32,959 nucleotides of DNA from an uncultured Saprospiraceae bacterium (GTDB lineage Bacteria > Bacteroidota > Bacteroidia > Chitinophagales > Saprospiraceae). Of the stretch, positions 8,742-15,691 are shown piece by piece (the stretch's first letter is position 1; each line of letters starts with the position of its first letter). Location of the stretch: positions 1 through 32,959 of the forward strand of contig CAKZLL010000539.1 of the NCBI GenBank assembly GCA_937125475.1. Direction: 5' to 3'. A program made the translations under genes and the position numbers. Below the pieces are notes generated by a model. The model was not told where the DNA came from. It did not search any database and worked only from the letters and a program-made list of their open reading frames with translations.

Positions 8742-9116
8742 ATGAATACTGATAATTCTTTAGAGCATATTGAAAAAACAGAAAATCCAATTCATGCCCA
8801 ACTAGCGATTAAACTCTTATTATTTAACCTGTTAAGCGTTATATCATGGGGCATAATCATTGTTGTCACGATTCCCACAGGGCTTATCGTATTTATTTTT
8901 GAAATACTTTTATATTTTCTTTTTGTCCATGTAATTGTATTTATTATCTGCGGTATAATTGGTTTATCTAATCTAGTATTATCCTATCGAAAAAACGAGA
9001 AAAGAACAGAATATCAACAAACTGCTTTGCCAGCATTAGGTTTATTGATGATCGTTTTTTACATTCTTTTGTATTTTGCAATTGTTGGATTATCTCAATT
9101 ATCCTTTAAATTCTAA
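8742..9116 (+). CDS. Small membrane protein, SYRKxEER family, paralog 2
   Basis: A 124-residue paralog of the preceding gene: the N-terminus 'MNTDNSLEHIEKTE' aligns with 'MNTDNILDSVEKAV', and the charged loop reads 'LSYRKNEKRTEYQQ'. The rest is almost entirely hydrophobic, with about four membrane segments (26-46, 50-66, 67-83, 98-118). It ends three bases before the ATG of paralog 3, so the two are probably co-translated. Function unknown. Confidence 0.8.
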   Translation: MNTDNSLEHIEKTENPIHAQLAIKLLLFNLLSVISWGIIIVVTIPTGLIVFIFEILLYFLFVHVIVFIICGIIGLSNLVLSYRKNEKRTEYQQTALPALGLLMIVFYILLYFAIVGLSQLSFKF

Positions 9117-9119
9117 TTG

Positions 9120-9479
9120 ATGAATACTAATGATATTTTAGATGATATAGAAAAAGTGGTAGAAGATCCAGTCCATACCAAAGCAGCAATTAAATATTTT
9201 ATATATAATATTTTAGCTATAATATTAGAACTTGTGCTGCTCTATTTATTCTTTATAAGTGACAGTTCTCTTGAGAATTATTTCATGGAAGATTTAATTC
9301 TTCCATTGTTATTATTTATTCCTTTTTTTGGGGTTTGCTGTGGCTGTGTTGCTTTTTATCACTTAATATATTCTTACCGAAAAGACGAAGAACGCAGCAA
9401 AATTCAACAAGTCATTTTGCCTATTTTAGGGCTTTTAGGCTTCATTGAACTATTTTATCTTTTTATAAATCTTATTTAA
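9120..9479 (+). CDS. Small membrane protein, SYRKxEER family, paralog 3
   Basis: I start this gene at the ATG at 9120 rather than the TTG at 9117, because 'MNTNDILDDIEKVV' then aligns with the start of the paralogs. The product is 119 residues with the family loop 'IYSYRKDEERSKIQQ' near residues 83-97 and a preceding 'FFGVCCGCVAFYHL' helix with three closely spaced cysteines. Only three bases separate it from the stop of paralog 2 and ten from the start of paralog 4, so these three look like one transcript. Function unknown. Confidence 0.8.
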   Translation: MNTNDILDDIEKVVEDPVHTKAAIKYFIYNILAIILELVLLYLFFISDSSLENYFMEDLILPLLLFIPFFGVCCGCVAFYHLIYSYRKDEERSKIQQVILPILGLLGFIELFYLFINLI

Positions 9480-9489
9480 AATAAAAATA

Positions 9490-9888
9490 ATGAATGAAAA
9501 TAATATAATAGATTATTCTGAAACAGATATAGAAATCACTTATCATGCAGATAAGAGTCATAAATATCTATTAAGATGTTTTTTCTTGTTTATAATAAAC
9601 CTAGTTCTACTTGTTCTTTTAGGTCAAGCTAGTCAAAAATTTCGAAACCCAGAAATTTTAGATGAAACTACTTATTATTCAGTGATGAGGGCTTTTATTT
9701 GGTTGATAAGAATACTTTACTTGATTCTGAATATATTTGGGATATTGGGTTTATATCATTTGGTCATTTCTTTTCGGAAATCAGAAAAAACTAGAAGAAG
9801 TAGGCGATATTGGTTAATTTTCTTGGGCGGTTTAAATTTCTTAATAGTTGCCTTATGTATTTTTCTACTATTCTCCCCTATAAATTGA
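9490..9888 (+). CDS. Small membrane protein, SYRKxEER family, paralog 4 (divergent)
   Basis: A 132-residue protein, the most divergent member of the four-gene array. The N-terminus 'MNENNIIDYSETDIEI' keeps the acidic, Asn-rich start. The conserved segment is 'GLYHLVISFRKSEKTRRSRR', aligning with 'GLYYLISSYKKGEER' of paralog 1. Membrane helices lie at about 28-46, 68-90 and 107-128. The region between the first two helices (47-66) is longer and more polar than in the others. Function unknown. Confidence 0.78.
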   Translation: MNENNIIDYSETDIEITYHADKSHKYLLRCFFLFIINLVLLVLLGQASQKFRNPEILDETTYYSVMRAFIWLIRILYLILNIFGILGLYHLVISFRKSEKTRRSRRYWLIFLGGLNFLIVALCIFLLFSPIN

Positions 9889-10215
9889 TTTGTACGGCGG
9901 CTACTTAATTTCCTGCCGTTTCGCTAAATCACTAGTCACCATACAAGTCTAATGATTAATTCAATTATTGAACAACTTTAAAAAGATATTGTTAATTTTG
10001 AAGACTGAAATCTTAATGCTACTTTGGGCATTAGTTTTCCAAATACTAAAAAAAATGGTTCTTTGACAATTTTTGTCATTTATTCCAATGTGGGCTTGCC
10101 CCATTGTTCTAATTCTTTGAAAAACAACGGGGCAAGCCACCGTTGGATTAAAAAATATTCATTCTGGCAAAAACTGTCAATGAACCAAAAAAATTAATCA
10201 AAAAAATAAAAAATC
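9889..10215. other. Intergenic region upstream of the peroxiredoxin gene
   Basis: This 327-bp region contains the MITE-like element at 10056-10187. The segment 9893-9952 has a weak imperfect inverted repeat (TTGTACGGCGGCTA against TAGTCACCATACAA), which may be an older element remnant. No coding frame or RNA gene was seen, and no clear -7 box. Confidence 0.6.
10056..10187. mobile_element. 132-bp MITE-like palindromic element, copy A
   Basis: Terminal inverted repeats of 20 bp: 10056-10075 (starts TGGTTCTTTGACA) and 10168-10187 (ends TGTCAATGAACCA), 18 of 20 complementary. An inner inverted repeat (10084-10107 with about 10123-10146, core GGGCTTGCCCC / GGGGCAAGCC) makes nearly the whole element foldable into one long hairpin. 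The flanks are A-runs, compatible with a 4-bp AAAA duplication. A second copy of the same length lies at 20802-20933, with about 18 mismatches in 132 by my ungapped hand alignment. It ends 28 bp before the peroxiredoxin ATG, so it could affect that gene's leader. Confidence 0.85.
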
Positions 10216-10686
10216 ATGTCAGTAAAAGTAGGCGATAAAGCACCTAATTTTAATTTAGCGAGTTCAGAGAAAGCAATGGTGGAATTGAGTAGCCTTGAAG
10301 GTAAAAATGTTGTTGTTTTGTTCTTTCCTTTAGCTTTCACAGGTGTTTGTACCACCGAATTATGCACAATGCGCGATGACATTGCAACTTATAACGGTTT
10401 AGATGCTGAAATTTTAGGTATTTCGGTTGATTCTCCTTTTGCATTAGAAAAATTCAAAGCGGAGCAAAACTTGAATTTCTCTTTATTATCAGATTTTAAT
10501 AAAGAAGCATCAATTGCTTATGGTTCATTATACGATACTTTCGCCTTTGGAATGAAAGGTGTATCGAAGCGTTCGGCTTTCGTAGTGGATAAAGCAGGTG
10601 TTATTCAATATGCAGAAGTATTAGATAGTGCTGGAGATTTGCCAGATTTTGAGGCAATAAAAGCAGCATTAGGCAATTTGTCATAA
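10216..10686 (+). CDS. Peroxiredoxin (AhpC/TSA family)
   Basis: A 156-residue thioredoxin-fold peroxidase that would reduce hydrogen peroxide and organic peroxides in the cytoplasm. The active-site segment is 'FPLAFTGVCTTELC', giving peroxidatic Cys45 and a second cysteine at Cys50. The preceding Pro/Thr pattern and a downstream 'KRSAFVVDKAGVIQY' strand carrying the conserved arginine support the fold. Cys50 is too close to act as a classical 2-Cys resolving residue, so the protein resembles the AhpE/BCP-like group with an atypical or one-cysteine mechanism. There is no signal peptide. It is probably monocistronic: a MITE-like element lies upstream and a strong terminator follows at 10696. 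Confidence 0.92.
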   Translation: MSVKVGDKAPNFNLASSEKAMVELSSLEGKNVVVLFFPLAFTGVCTTELCTMRDDIATYNGLDAEILGISVDSPFALEKFKAEQNLNFSLLSDFNKEASIAYGSLYDTFAFGMKGVSKRSAFVVDKAGVIQYAEVLDSAGDLPDFEAIKAALGNLS

Positions 10687-10695
10687 ATTGATACT

Positions 10696-10753
10696 AAAAA
10701 AGATGGATCATGAATTCCCTTTTTATAGGAAATCTATGATCCATCTTTTTTAT
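10696..10753 (+). terminator. Rho-independent terminator after peroxiredoxin
   Basis: Perfect 16-bp inverted repeat, 10696-10711 (AAAAAAGATGGATCAT) with 10736-10751, loop of 24 bp, ending in a T-tract. The A-tract on the other arm means it could also terminate transcription from the opposite strand. Confidence 0.85.
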
Positions 10754-10806
10754 TGCAAAATAAGGATAATAGCGTTAAAAAATTACTGAATTAGCATAGA
10801 TATTCG

Positions 10807-10814
10807 TAACTTTG
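10807..10814 (+). promoter_or_regulatory. Bacteroidota -7 promoter box (TAACTTTG) for clpS
   Basis: TAACTTTG matches the Bacteroidota sigma-A -7 consensus TAnnTTTG exactly. It is 39 bp before the ATG at 10854, and transcription would begin at about 10820. No clear TTTG-type -33 box is seen at the usual distance. The position argues against any clpS start upstream of 10820. Confidence 0.65.
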
Positions 10815-10853
10815 CCGCATTATAATTTCTTATTAATAAAGAAAAAAAACACT

Positions 10854-11156
10854 ATGACTTGGATGCATACGGATGTTGAAGAAGATGTTGACATACTAAT
10901 TGAAGAAGAGATTGATGCCATTAATCCTGCGCAATTAATCGTCTATAACGACGAAGTTAATACCTTTGACTGGGTCATAAAATGTTTTGTTGAAATTTGT
11001 AAACATACAGATCAACAAGCAGAACAATTAGCTTACATTATTCATTTCAAAGGAAAAGCAATCGTAAAAACTGGATCTAAACGAGAATTAAGACCTTACA
11101 AAGACGCTTTAGTCGATAGAGGACTTTCAGTTGTGATCGAAGAAGACTATTCCTAA
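10854..11156 (+). CDS. clpS: ATP-dependent Clp protease adaptor ClpS
   Basis: ClpS binds the N-domain of ClpA/ClpC-type unfoldases and delivers N-degron substrates. The product from the ATG at 10854 is 100 residues. The hallmark 'VYNDEVNTFDWVIKCF' (the NDxxNT(F/M) substrate-pocket motif) is followed by 'HTDQQAEQLAYIIHFKGKAIVKTG' and the C-terminal 'LVDRGLSVVIEED', all typical of the family. A longer reading from a TTG at 10812 is possible but would start inside the putative -7 box, so I prefer 10854. It is convergent with coaD, with only 19 bp between the two stops and no terminator hairpin there. Confidence 0.93.
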   Translation: MTWMHTDVEEDVDILIEEEIDAINPAQLIVYNDEVNTFDWVIKCFVEICKHTDQQAEQLAYIIHFKGKAIVKTGSKRELRPYKDALVDRGLSVVIEEDYS

Positions 11157-11175
11157 ATGTCCAAGTCTATAAAAC

Positions 11176-11682
11176 TTATATTTTAAAAATATCATTGGCT
11201 TTTTCCATCAAATCATCTTCTATCGCATCAGGAATAAAGGGTGTTACATCTCCTCCTCCACGAATAATTTCTCGAACAATAGTAGAGCTAATATGAGAAT
11301 ATTGTGGCTCACTAATAAAGAAAACAGTCTCTAATTTTCCTTTGCCTAACGTAAAGTTAAGCTGAGAAATAATTCGCTCATAATCAAAATCAGAGGCATT
11401 TCGAAGTCCTCTGACCATATATTGTGCCTTTTCTTCTTCACAAAATTTAGCGGTCAAGCCAGTATAGTATTTAACTTCTACATTTGGCAAATCTTTAAAA
11501 ACACTCCTTAACCATTCTAATCTTTGTTCTAAAGAAAAAACATATTTTTTATTAGAATTAACACCAATTGCTATAATGATTTTATCAAAAAGCGGTGCGG
11601 CCTTCTTGACCATTTCTGAATGACCAATCGTAATCGGATCATAAGATCCAGGCATTACTGCGATTTTCAATTCTTTTTCCAT
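11176..11682 (-). CDS. coaD: Phosphopantetheine adenylyltransferase
   Basis: Catalyses the fourth step of CoA synthesis: 4'-phosphopantetheine plus ATP to dephospho-CoA plus pyrophosphate, in the cytoplasm. At 168 residues it is slightly longer than typical CoaD. Signatures seen: 'PGSYDPITIGH' at 11-21 with the nucleotidyltransferase TxGH motif (Thr18-His21), 'RGLRN' at 91-95 and the 'ISSTIVRE' motif at 131-138. It is the last gene of a minus-strand run with rsmD, a DUF3822 gene and a membrane-anchored gene, a grouping I recall as common in Bacteroidota. The last CoA step, coaE, is also in this window but in a different operon. Confidence 0.96.
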   Translation of the reverse strand: MEKELKIAVMPGSYDPITIGHSEMVKKAAPLFDKIIIAIGVNSNKKYVFSLEQRLEWLRSVFKDLPNVEVKYYTGLTAKFCEEEKAQYMVRGLRNASDFDYERIISQLNFTLGKGKLETVFFISEPQYSHISSTIVREIIRGGGDVTPFIPDAIEDDLMEKANDIFKI

Positions 11683-11703
11683 AAGTATAATTGTTGAGTT
11701 GAG

Positions 11704-11795
11704 AATTGAAAGTGGAGAGTTGAGAATGCTCTAGTTGGTCTATTAAGTTCTTTGTTAGAATTTTTAATTCTTTTCTCTACTCTCCGTTTTCAATT
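11704..11795. repeat. Inverted repeat between rsmD and coaD
   Basis: Left arm 11704-11727 (AATTGAAAGTGGAGAGTTGA...) and right arm 11766-11795 are imperfect reverse complements (AATTGAAA and GGAGAGT blocks shared). The right arm touches the rsmD stop codon. The left-arm segment 11699-11738 resembles the sequence at 17400-17439, so this is a dispersed intergenic repeat rather than a one-off hairpin. Confidence 0.6.
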
Positions 11796-12348
11796 AAGTT
11801 TCAGTAGGCTGATTTTTGAAAATACTAAAATACGTTTTTCCATATTTTCGCATTTTCCAAAAATTTGGATGATTTTCATAATCATGATTCGGATTATGTT
11901 CCATTACAAACCAACCGTCCTCTTTGACTAAATTATTTTTGAAAATCAAATCTGGAATCATATCCATTGTTGCTAAGGCATAAGGCGGACCAGCAAAAAT
12001 ATAATTGTATTGTTCCGTTGCATATTCAATGAATTTGAAAACATCGGCTTTAACAATTCTAATTTTGTCTTCGATCTCTAGCTTTTTACTTGTTTGATTA
12101 GCAAATCGGACACAACCTCCAAATTTATCAACATAAGTTACATCTTCACAGCCTCTAGAAATAAATTCATAGCTGTGATTTCCTGTTCCACCGAACAAAT
12201 CCAATACCTTTAATTCATCAAAATAAAAATGATTATTGATGATATTAAACAATCCCTCTTTGGCAAAATCGGTTGTAGGTCGAGTTGGCCAATTCTTCGC
12301 AGGCGGAAAAAATTTCCGTCCTTTAAACGTTCCTCCTATTATTCGCAT
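11794..12348 (-). CDS. rsmD: RsmD-type 16S rRNA guanine-N2 methyltransferase
   Basis: Rossmann-fold SAM-dependent methyltransferase of the RsmD family (in E. coli it methylates G966 of 16S rRNA). It is 184 residues, as usual. Start motif 'MRIIGGTFKGRKFFPP', then 'TRPTTDFAKEGLFNII' and the SAM-binding motif I 'VLDLFGGTGN' at 48-57. The catalytic motif IV, normally (D/N)PPY, reads 'FAGPPYAL' here, with Gly120 in place of the Asp. The codon is GGT, one base from GAT. This may be lineage-specific or may weaken activity. The gene overlaps the DUF3822 gene by 10 bp, suggesting translational coupling. Confidence 0.9.
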   Translation of the reverse strand: MRIIGGTFKGRKFFPPAKNWPTRPTTDFAKEGLFNIINNHFYFDELKVLDLFGGTGNHSYEFISRGCEDVTYVDKFGGCVRFANQTSKKLEIEDKIRIVKADVFKFIEYATEQYNYIFAGPPYALATMDMIPDLIFKNNLVKEDGWFVMEHNPNHDYENHPNFWKMRKYGKTYFSIFKNQPTET

Positions 12349-13166
12349 ACACTCATTGTATATAAATCAAAATGAAATTGCTGAGGTACATTACTGTACT
12401 TCGGGCTAAATTGGTAATATTTTGTTCGTTTTGCAAATTTAATTTGACGAATATAAGTCGAAAGCAGTTTGTAAATTGTAGAATTTGGCATAATTCCGCC
12501 CATTAAAGTGAGTGGCGTATGAGTTGTGTCTAAATCAAACTGTTGATACATGAGTAAAATGTAATAAAGAAAAGCCTCTGCCGAATTATATCTATACGTA
12601 TTATAAAGCAAAAACTGGTTATTCTTATACACTAATATATTCAATTGATTGGGTTGAACATTAACAAAAACGTCATCACCATTTATCAATCTTTTCGTTC
12701 GTCTCAAAAAAGTAGTCGCAGTATGATACATCCTAAATACAGGAAAATATCGTTCTATCAAATCGAACAATCGGCTATCTATCGAATGTACATTTTTTAA
12801 ACCTAATTCATCTACCTCGTCCGTAAAAACCATATCAAATTTAGAAAGTGGAGAAATCCCTTTCAAATACTCCTTTTGGAGATTAGGTTGATAAATAGGA
12901 TTTGGAACAAAAGAGAATTGAAGTGTATCAATTGCAATATTCGTCTGGTTAAAAGATTGCCTCAAAAGCGGTTCTGTTTCTAAAATAGTCGTTAGATCTG
13001 TTAAGCTGTTCTGCTGTGCTAGTAAATAATGCTTTTGATTAATGATGTTCTTTTGAGCATCAGATATATAAAAGAAAAACCTGTTTGCTCCGATAAGAGC
13101 AGACAGGTTTTGCGTTTTAGCATTACTAATAGTGTCTGAATGAGTATCAAATATTATTTCCGCCAA
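12339..13166 (-). CDS. DUF3822 family protein
   Basis: A 275-residue protein with no signal peptide or membrane helix. The overall pattern, including a 'FVFSFVPNPIYQP'-like strand region near 85-95, 'VHSIDSRLFDLIERYFP' near 125-141 and 'LLYNTYRYNSAEAFLYYILLMYQQFDLD' in the second half, fits DUF3822, a Bacteroidota family usually next to rsmD and coaD. The fold resembles a duplicated actin-like ATPase domain, though no clear nucleotide-binding motif is visible. It overlaps the upstream gene by 13 bp and rsmD by 10 bp, so all four genes to coaD are probably one transcript. The molecular function is unknown. The family call rests on recalled resemblance and synteny. Confidence 0.78.
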   Translation of the reverse strand: MAEIIFDTHSDTISNAKTQNLSALIGANRFFFYISDAQKNIINQKHYLLAQQNSLTDLTTILETEPLLRQSFNQTNIAIDTLQFSFVPNPIYQPNLQKEYLKGISPLSKFDMVFTDEVDELGLKNVHSIDSRLFDLIERYFPVFRMYHTATTFLRRTKRLINGDDVFVNVQPNQLNILVYKNNQFLLYNTYRYNSAEAFLYYILLMYQQFDLDTTHTPLTLMGGIMPNSTIYKLLSTYIRQIKFAKRTKYYQFSPKYSNVPQQFHFDLYTMSVCE

Positions 13167-13738
13167 TTTCCGTCAGTTGAAGGTCTAGTTAAATCACCAA
13201 ATTTGGTGGTATAGTTAGGTTTATAATTCGCATCATATTTTGAAAAATCAGGATCAGCCCAAGGTCCCATATAATCCTTAATTCTTACACTAACTTGTAG
13301 AACAGGAATGTTTTTGGCATTCTGATATTCATCTAATACTTTAGCTGTAAGATCAAATTCTTGATTGTCAGTATAAGGAACATAACGAATATCAGCTAAA
13401 TCAATGCCTAATCTTGTCATTGAATCTAGTGCATTTACTCTAGTTTCAGTGATGATTAATTTTGCATTTGGATCATCTGGATCACCTATAACTGATCTTA
13501 CAACAAACTCTTCTGTACTTAGTACTTTCTGTAATGTATCGAAAGTAGGTGCATATTCTCCTACAATGTTTTTGTAAGCTACTTGAGCAGTACGAATTTT
13601 TTCAAGTTGAGTTTTAACTTTTGTTTCGCGTGCTTTCCAAGCTTCTTTAAATTCGATTGGCTCGGCAATACTGTCATAAAGCATATAACTAAGCCCTACT
13701 ACAGCAAGAAGTAAAATGATATTAATTACAATTCTCAT
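13154..13738 (-). CDS. Membrane-anchored conserved protein upstream of DUF3822
   Basis: A 194-residue protein with an N-terminal helix (about 4-23, 'VINIILLLAVVGLSYMLYDSI') followed by a charged helix, 'KAWKARETKVKTQLEKIRTAQVAY', and a mixed alpha/beta region. A short hydrophobic helix running into an amphipathic helix with 'IRTAQVAYKNIVGEYAPTFD' recalls pseudopilin-like proteins of Bacteroidota, but there is no prepilin peptidase site, so this is only a structural impression. The rest would be periplasmic. It is first in the operon with DUF3822, rsmD and coaD. Function unknown. Confidence 0.75.
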   Translation of the reverse strand: MRIVINIILLLAVVGLSYMLYDSIAEPIEFKEAWKARETKVKTQLEKIRTAQVAYKNIVGEYAPTFDTLQKVLSTEEFVVRSVIGDPDDPNAKLIITETRVNALDSMTRLGIDLADIRYVPYTDNQEFDLTAKVLDEYQNAKNIPVLQVSVRIKDYMGPWADPDFSKYDANYKPNYTTKFGDLTRPSTDGNWRK

Positions 13739-14042
13739 ATTAATTAGTTTCGGTTTTGCATTTGCGCAATTATAATATTTTTTAATGGAAATTTGGGAAA
13801 AAATGAGTAAACATTTTGTAAGTATTTTGTTTTAAACAATAAATAACCCTAAAATGCCAAAAACTTAGTTATTTATCCTTCTTTTACAAAGAAGATGCAA
13901 TTTATAATTATTTTGGTGTATGCTTTTTTTTTATTTAAAATAATATTCAAATACTTACTACAAATTTACTAATCTTCTTTTTTTTAAAGAAGAAATCGCA
14001 TAATATTTAGTGAAATTAAGTGTTTTTTTGACTACAAGTCTA
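13739..14042. other. AT-rich intergenic region with small hairpins
   Basis: This 304-bp region lies between two minus-strand genes. It holds a candidate promoter (13767-13774), an inverted repeat ATAAATAAC/GTTATTTAT around 13840-13876, and two similar mini-hairpins with CTTCTTT/AAAGAAG stems around 13877-13895 and 13974-13993. Neither is followed by a convincing T-tract on the minus strand. No gene was seen. Confidence 0.6.
13767..13774 (-). promoter_or_regulatory. Candidate -7 box (TATAATTG) for the rsmD-coaD operon
   Basis: On the minus strand the sequence reads TATAATTG, 7 of 8 matches to TAnnTTTG, 28 bp before the ATG at 13738. No clear -33 box is present. Confidence 0.4.
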
Positions 14043-15143
14043 TTAAGCCAAAGGATAAGCCAGCATCCCATTAATCATTCTCGGAATTACAAAGGTAGAT
14101 TTTGGCGGCATCACACTTCCTTTTTTTGCTACATTAATAATATCAGTCAAATCCAGTGAACTAAAAACAAAACCAACACTTTCTTGATTGGCGTTTCTGA
14201 GCGCTTTTTGTAAACCAGGAAAACTGCGATCGCCTTCTACTGGAATAATCCTAGTATCTGTTCTAATATCTCCAATGCCTAAAATGCCTTGTGCAATTTC
14301 TTTGTTGAAAATACTAATATCAAATTGAGTTTCTACGGGTAAAGATTTATATTTTTTTAAAATAGCCTTACGCCAAGTCATTTTGAACCATTGTTTACCT
14401 AAAATCATCACCAACTCATTAGCTATAACGGGCTGATAAGGTGTTTCGATGGGTGTAATTTGAAAAAAGTTAGCCAATTTCGCCATCAACCCCAATTTAG
14501 AATAACCATTTAAACCTGCAATAACTCTATTCCAATTAGATATTTTAATGGATTCAAACGGTAAATAAATAGAGAAAAGATTATTATAAAAAGGATTTTT
14601 TGTTTTTTGATAAATCTTGGCAATCGTTGAAGCGCGATGATGCCCATCTCCAATATAGGCTTTAGGTATTTTTGAAAATGCCTCTTGAAATTTACTAACC
14701 CAAATCGGGTCAGTCACTTTCCAAAAACGATGAATAGCATTTTTATAAGACAATTCATAGTATTGCTCAAATTGTGTTATATAATCCTGCTGTAAGGCTT
14801 CAATATGACCTGAATTTGGATAAGTTAATAAAACAGGTTTGATCAAGGCTTGTCTTTCTCTAGCCAATCTTTCCTGTTTTTGTTCTTTTATAACTAATGT
14901 ATTTTCATGTTTGACAATATGCCCATTTTGATAATCAGCAGTACTTGTACCAGCAATTAAGCCTGTAAAATGTCTTTTATCATTTTGACAATCATAAATA
15001 AAAAAGGCTGCTTCCTTCTCTTTAATATAGAAACCATTTTTTTGATAGAGTGGAAATTGTTCTTTCACACTTTCAAAAAAAAGTTCCTGAGAAAAAAGAT
15101 GAGACAGTTTAGGAATAGCTGATTTGAATGGTTGTATGATCAT
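14043..15143 (-). CDS. DUF1015 family protein
   Basis: A 366-residue cytoplasmic protein of the DUF1015 family. Landmarks: 'HIVKHENT' (75-82), then a basic/acidic helix 'KEQKQERLARER', 'AYIGDGHHRAST' (162-173) with the conserved GDGHHR, and a C-terminal 'GSVMPPKSTFVIPRMINGMLAYPL' close to the family ending MPPKST..PK...GL. DUF1015 proteins belong to the ParB/sulfiredoxin-like superfamily, in which some members act as nucleotide-dependent kinases (SerK). In Bacteroidota the gene often sits near serine biosynthesis genes, but none is here. The length is somewhat shorter than many members (about 400). The substrate is unknown. Confidence 0.85.
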   Translation of the reverse strand: MIIQPFKSAIPKLSHLFSQELFFESVKEQFPLYQKNGFYIKEKEAAFFIYDCQNDKRHFTGLIAGTSTADYQNGHIVKHENTLVIKEQKQERLARERQALIKPVLLTYPNSGHIEALQQDYITQFEQYYELSYKNAIHRFWKVTDPIWVSKFQEAFSKIPKAYIGDGHHRASTIAKIYQKTKNPFYNNLFSIYLPFESIKISNWNRVIAGLNGYSKLGLMAKLANFFQITPIETPYQPVIANELVMILGKQWFKMTWRKAILKKYKSLPVETQFDISIFNKEIAQGILGIGDIRTDTRIIPVEGDRSFPGLQKALRNANQESVGFVFSSLDLTDIINVAKKGSVMPPKSTFVIPRMINGMLAYPLA

Positions 15144-15194
15144 GTCTTAGTAGCTCCTTGTTTTAGTTGAATAACCCATTTTCTTTATCAAGAT

Positions 15195-15202
15195 CAAAGT
15201 AA
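15195..15202 (-). promoter_or_regulatory. Candidate -7 box (TTACTTTG) for DUF1015 gene
   Basis: The minus strand reads TTACTTTG, one mismatch to TAnnTTTG, about 52 bp before the ATG at 15143. Weak support. Confidence 0.3.
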
Positions 15203-15325
15203 CGAAAAATCTCTATTTTCGTGTTGATCTTTTTATAAAATTATTATTTTCTTTTGGGAGTGGTCAAGCTTTTATTATTTTTTAAATTAAATCAGCAAAA
15301 AAAAGTAATTAAAGCATTAATATCA

Positions 15326-15333
15326 TATGTTTG
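15326..15333 (+). promoter_or_regulatory. Candidate -7 box (TATGTTTG) for the cytochrome/dehydrogenase operon
   Basis: TATGTTTG matches TAnnTTTG exactly and lies 36 bp before the ATG at 15370, giving an expected leader of about 30 nt. No -33 TTTG at the expected spacing. Confidence 0.5.
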
Positions 15334-15369
15334 TTATTGCTCAACTTTTTATAGGAAAAAAGATTAAAA

Positions 15370-15690
15370 ATGAAGAACTTCCGCTTGATAATGATGATAA
15401 GTGTTCTAATAATAATGTTATTTAGTATGGTCGAATGTCAACCATCCAAAAAAATAACGCAAACAACGAAAGAGCAATATATTGAATTATGCGGTGCTTG
15501 CCATGGTCGAAATCTCGAATATTTGAAAGAAAAAGAGAAATGGATGTTTGAAAAAAAATATGATACTATTTTTAAAGTTATAAAAAAGGGAATTAAATCT
15601 GTGAAAATGCCCGCATATGAAAATGACCTAAGTGATCAAGAAATTCAAAATATGACCAATTTTATTTTAAAAGAATTACAACAATCATAA
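15370..15690 (+). CDS. Class I cytochrome c lipoprotein
   Basis: A 106-residue predicted lipoprotein with a monoheme c-type cytochrome domain. The signal region ends in a lipobox-like SMVEC (Cys23). The heme motif is 'CGACH' at 41-45. The probable axial methionine is Met80 in 'VKMPAYENDLSDQEIQNM', the usual MPxY..xLSDxEI pattern. It would carry electrons at the periplasmic face. A single base separates its stop from the ATG of the PQQ-type dehydrogenase gene, so the two are almost certainly co-expressed. The simplest inference is that it accepts electrons from that enzyme. Confidence 0.9.
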   Translation: MKNFRLIMMISVLIIMLFSMVECQPSKKITQTTKEQYIELCGACHGRNLEYLKEKEKWMFEKKYDTIFKVIKKGIKSVKMPAYENDLSDQEIQNMTNFILKELQQS

Positions 15691-15691
15691 T

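Noticed and set aside
7962..9888. Homology between this four-gene array and the 19-23 kb array
   Set aside because: Both are small helical proteins with a basic loop, but the N-terminal and C-terminal motifs differ, so by eye I treat them as separate families.
10194..10382. Minus-strand short frame at the peroxiredoxin start
   Set aside because: Antisense to the well-supported peroxiredoxin gene.
10812..11156. ClpS starting at TTG 10812
   Set aside because: It would begin inside the candidate -7 promoter box; ATG 10854 gives the usual ClpS length.
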